Assembly (NCBI GenBank): GCA_937125395.1
Contig: CAKZLI010000028.1
Span: 1 to 64,000, forward strand
Origin: an uncultured Glaciecola sp.
GTDB lineage: Bacteria > Pseudomonadota > Gammaproteobacteria > Enterobacterales > Alteromonadaceae
DNA length: 64,000 nucleotides
Direction: 5' to 3'
The translations under genes were made by a program, and so were the position numbers. The first letter of the stretch is position 1, and each line of letters starts with the position of its first letter. Below, piece after piece: positions 63,423-64,000 of the stretch. The notes beneath the pieces are model-generated. The model worked only from the letters and a program-made list of their open reading frames with translations, was not told the origin of the DNA and did no database searches.

Positions 63423-63449
63423 CAATATTGTTTACAATTTATTGACAAT
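63415..63449. promoter_or_regulatory. Triple tandem operator ATTGTnnACAAT upstream of gcl
   Basis: Two perfect palindromes stand end to end, ATTGTCAACAAT (63415-63426) and ATTGTTTACAAT (63427-63438). A third, partial copy ends TTGACAAT at 63449. It matches the glxR/glcB operator at 31 of 35 positions and has the same orientation relative to the -35 box as at glxR. Confidence 0.8.
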
Positions 63450-63574
63450 GCTGTCGAGGAAGGGTGGTAGTAAAAAGCAATGTTAAATTAAAACACTATA
63501 AATCAAATAGTTGTGTGATTAAACAAGCAAAATTTACGAAGCCGAAATGTAGAAAAAAAATAGCTCTACTTTTT

Positions 63575-64000
63575 CTATAAGTAGCCATCAACTGACATAC
63601 CGCATCCTTTTAACACAATATGCGTGATTGTTTTTTTTGCTTCGGCAAAATCTTGTTCTGCTAGGGGATGGTCTAATGCAGCTTCAATCTCAACCGAAAA
63701 ATTAGCGTATTGCTGAGTTGCTCCCCAGATTAAGAATAATAAATGGTAGGGCGACACTGCATCAATTTTGCCCTGAGCTTGCCAAGATTTGATCACTTTT
63801 GCTTTTTCTGCAATCCAATCTTTAAAATCGCTTTGCAGATATTGACTTAAATGTGGCGCGCCATGAAGGATCTCACTCGCAAATATAATTGAAGGAGTAG
63901 GATTAGTTCGTGAATATTCGATTTTAGCATCGATGTATCTAGCAATAGCCTGAGCTGGATCATCATCGGGTTTGATGTCAGCAAATGCTTGGTTCCAAAG
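63575..64000 (-). CDS. TetR-family regulator, RutR-like, 5' part cut off by window edge
   Basis: The frame is open from the right window edge to the stop at 63575, giving about 141 C-terminal residues. They match the ligand-binding part of RutR-type TetR proteins: RYIDAKIEYSR, IFASEILHGAPHL, DWIAEKAKVIKSWQAQGKID, and HLLFLIWGATQQYANF. The DNA-binding N-terminus lies outside. RutR of E. coli senses uracil and controls pyrimidine use; here the position just upstream of gcl suggests control of purine or glyoxylate genes. A GTG at 63796 is internal. Confidence 0.82.
   Translation of the reverse strand, partial: LWNQAFADIKPDDDPAQAIARYIDAKIEYSRTNPTPSIIFASEILHGAPHLSQYLQSDFKDWIAEKAKVIKSWQAQGKIDAVSPYHLLFLIWGATQQYANFSVEIEAALDHPLAEQDFAEAKKTITHIVLKGCGMSVDGYL

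Overview
The window looks like chromosome from a marine-type gammaproteobacterium of the order Alteromonadales. This rests on the mix of genes (divergent dnaQ/rnhA, a full-length HrpA, a TIGR03503-like protein, a TonB-receptor/pullulanase pair, many c-di-GMP proteins) and on the AT-rich base composition. The genus cannot be fixed from the sequence alone. I see no rRNA, prophage, CRISPR array or intact insertion sequence. There is one tRNA and one short IS3-type remnant.

Left part (1-18.3 kb), mostly housekeeping: the 3' end of hemY, an ORF-poor stretch with degenerate repeats, tRNA-Asp with a clear promoter and terminator, a TIGR03503-like membrane protein behind dnaQ, rnhA, rlmI, a PilZ protein, hrpA, a periplasmic isoaspartyl peptidase, a receiver-TPR protein whose receiver has lost its phospho-acceptor, sbcB, a FapA/DUF342 protein, and a three-lipoprotein operon (CsgG-like, DUF4810, DUF799).

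Signalling island (18.3-25.7 kb): a receiver-EAL protein and an outer-membrane barrel diverge from a tightly coupled operon. That operon encodes an excisionase-type HTH fused to a receiver, a PhnD-like binding protein, a membrane histidine kinase and a receiver fused to an HD-GYP-like domain with no metal ligands. The shared promoter carries a tandem 9-bp direct repeat.

Sugar and envelope region (25.7-45.1 kb): a GH31 alpha-glucosidase and a GH13 lipoprotein; a carbamoyltransferase, SxtJ-like and DUF5989 set (the last only 50 aa); a repeat-rich lipoprotein; two paralogous membrane-anchored SGNH hydrolase/TPR proteins; an IS3 orfA remnant; then a TonB receptor with a large pullulanase lipoprotein that ends in three repeated modules.

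Purine-catabolism island (45.9-64 kb): a nearly complete urate-to-central-metabolism pathway. Urate enters through a Tsx-like outer-membrane channel and an NCS2 permease. PuuD, UraH and UraD convert it to allantoin. PuuE opens the ring, AllE and AllA release ammonia, urea and glyoxylate. Glyoxylate leaves by Gcl, Hyi, GlxR and glycerate kinase, or by malate synthase G followed by malic enzyme. An allantoate hydrolase (allC type) is not in the window. A PecS/UrtR-type MarR regulator with all four urate-contact residues stands at one edge and a RutR-like TetR regulator at the other. The glxR/glcB and gcl promoters share a 35-bp operator (31 of 35 bases identical), made of three tandem copies of ATTGTnnACAAT, with the -35 box inside the proximal copy. 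This regulatory design, and the unexplained ytoQ and uspE genes in the same operon, are the most interesting features here.
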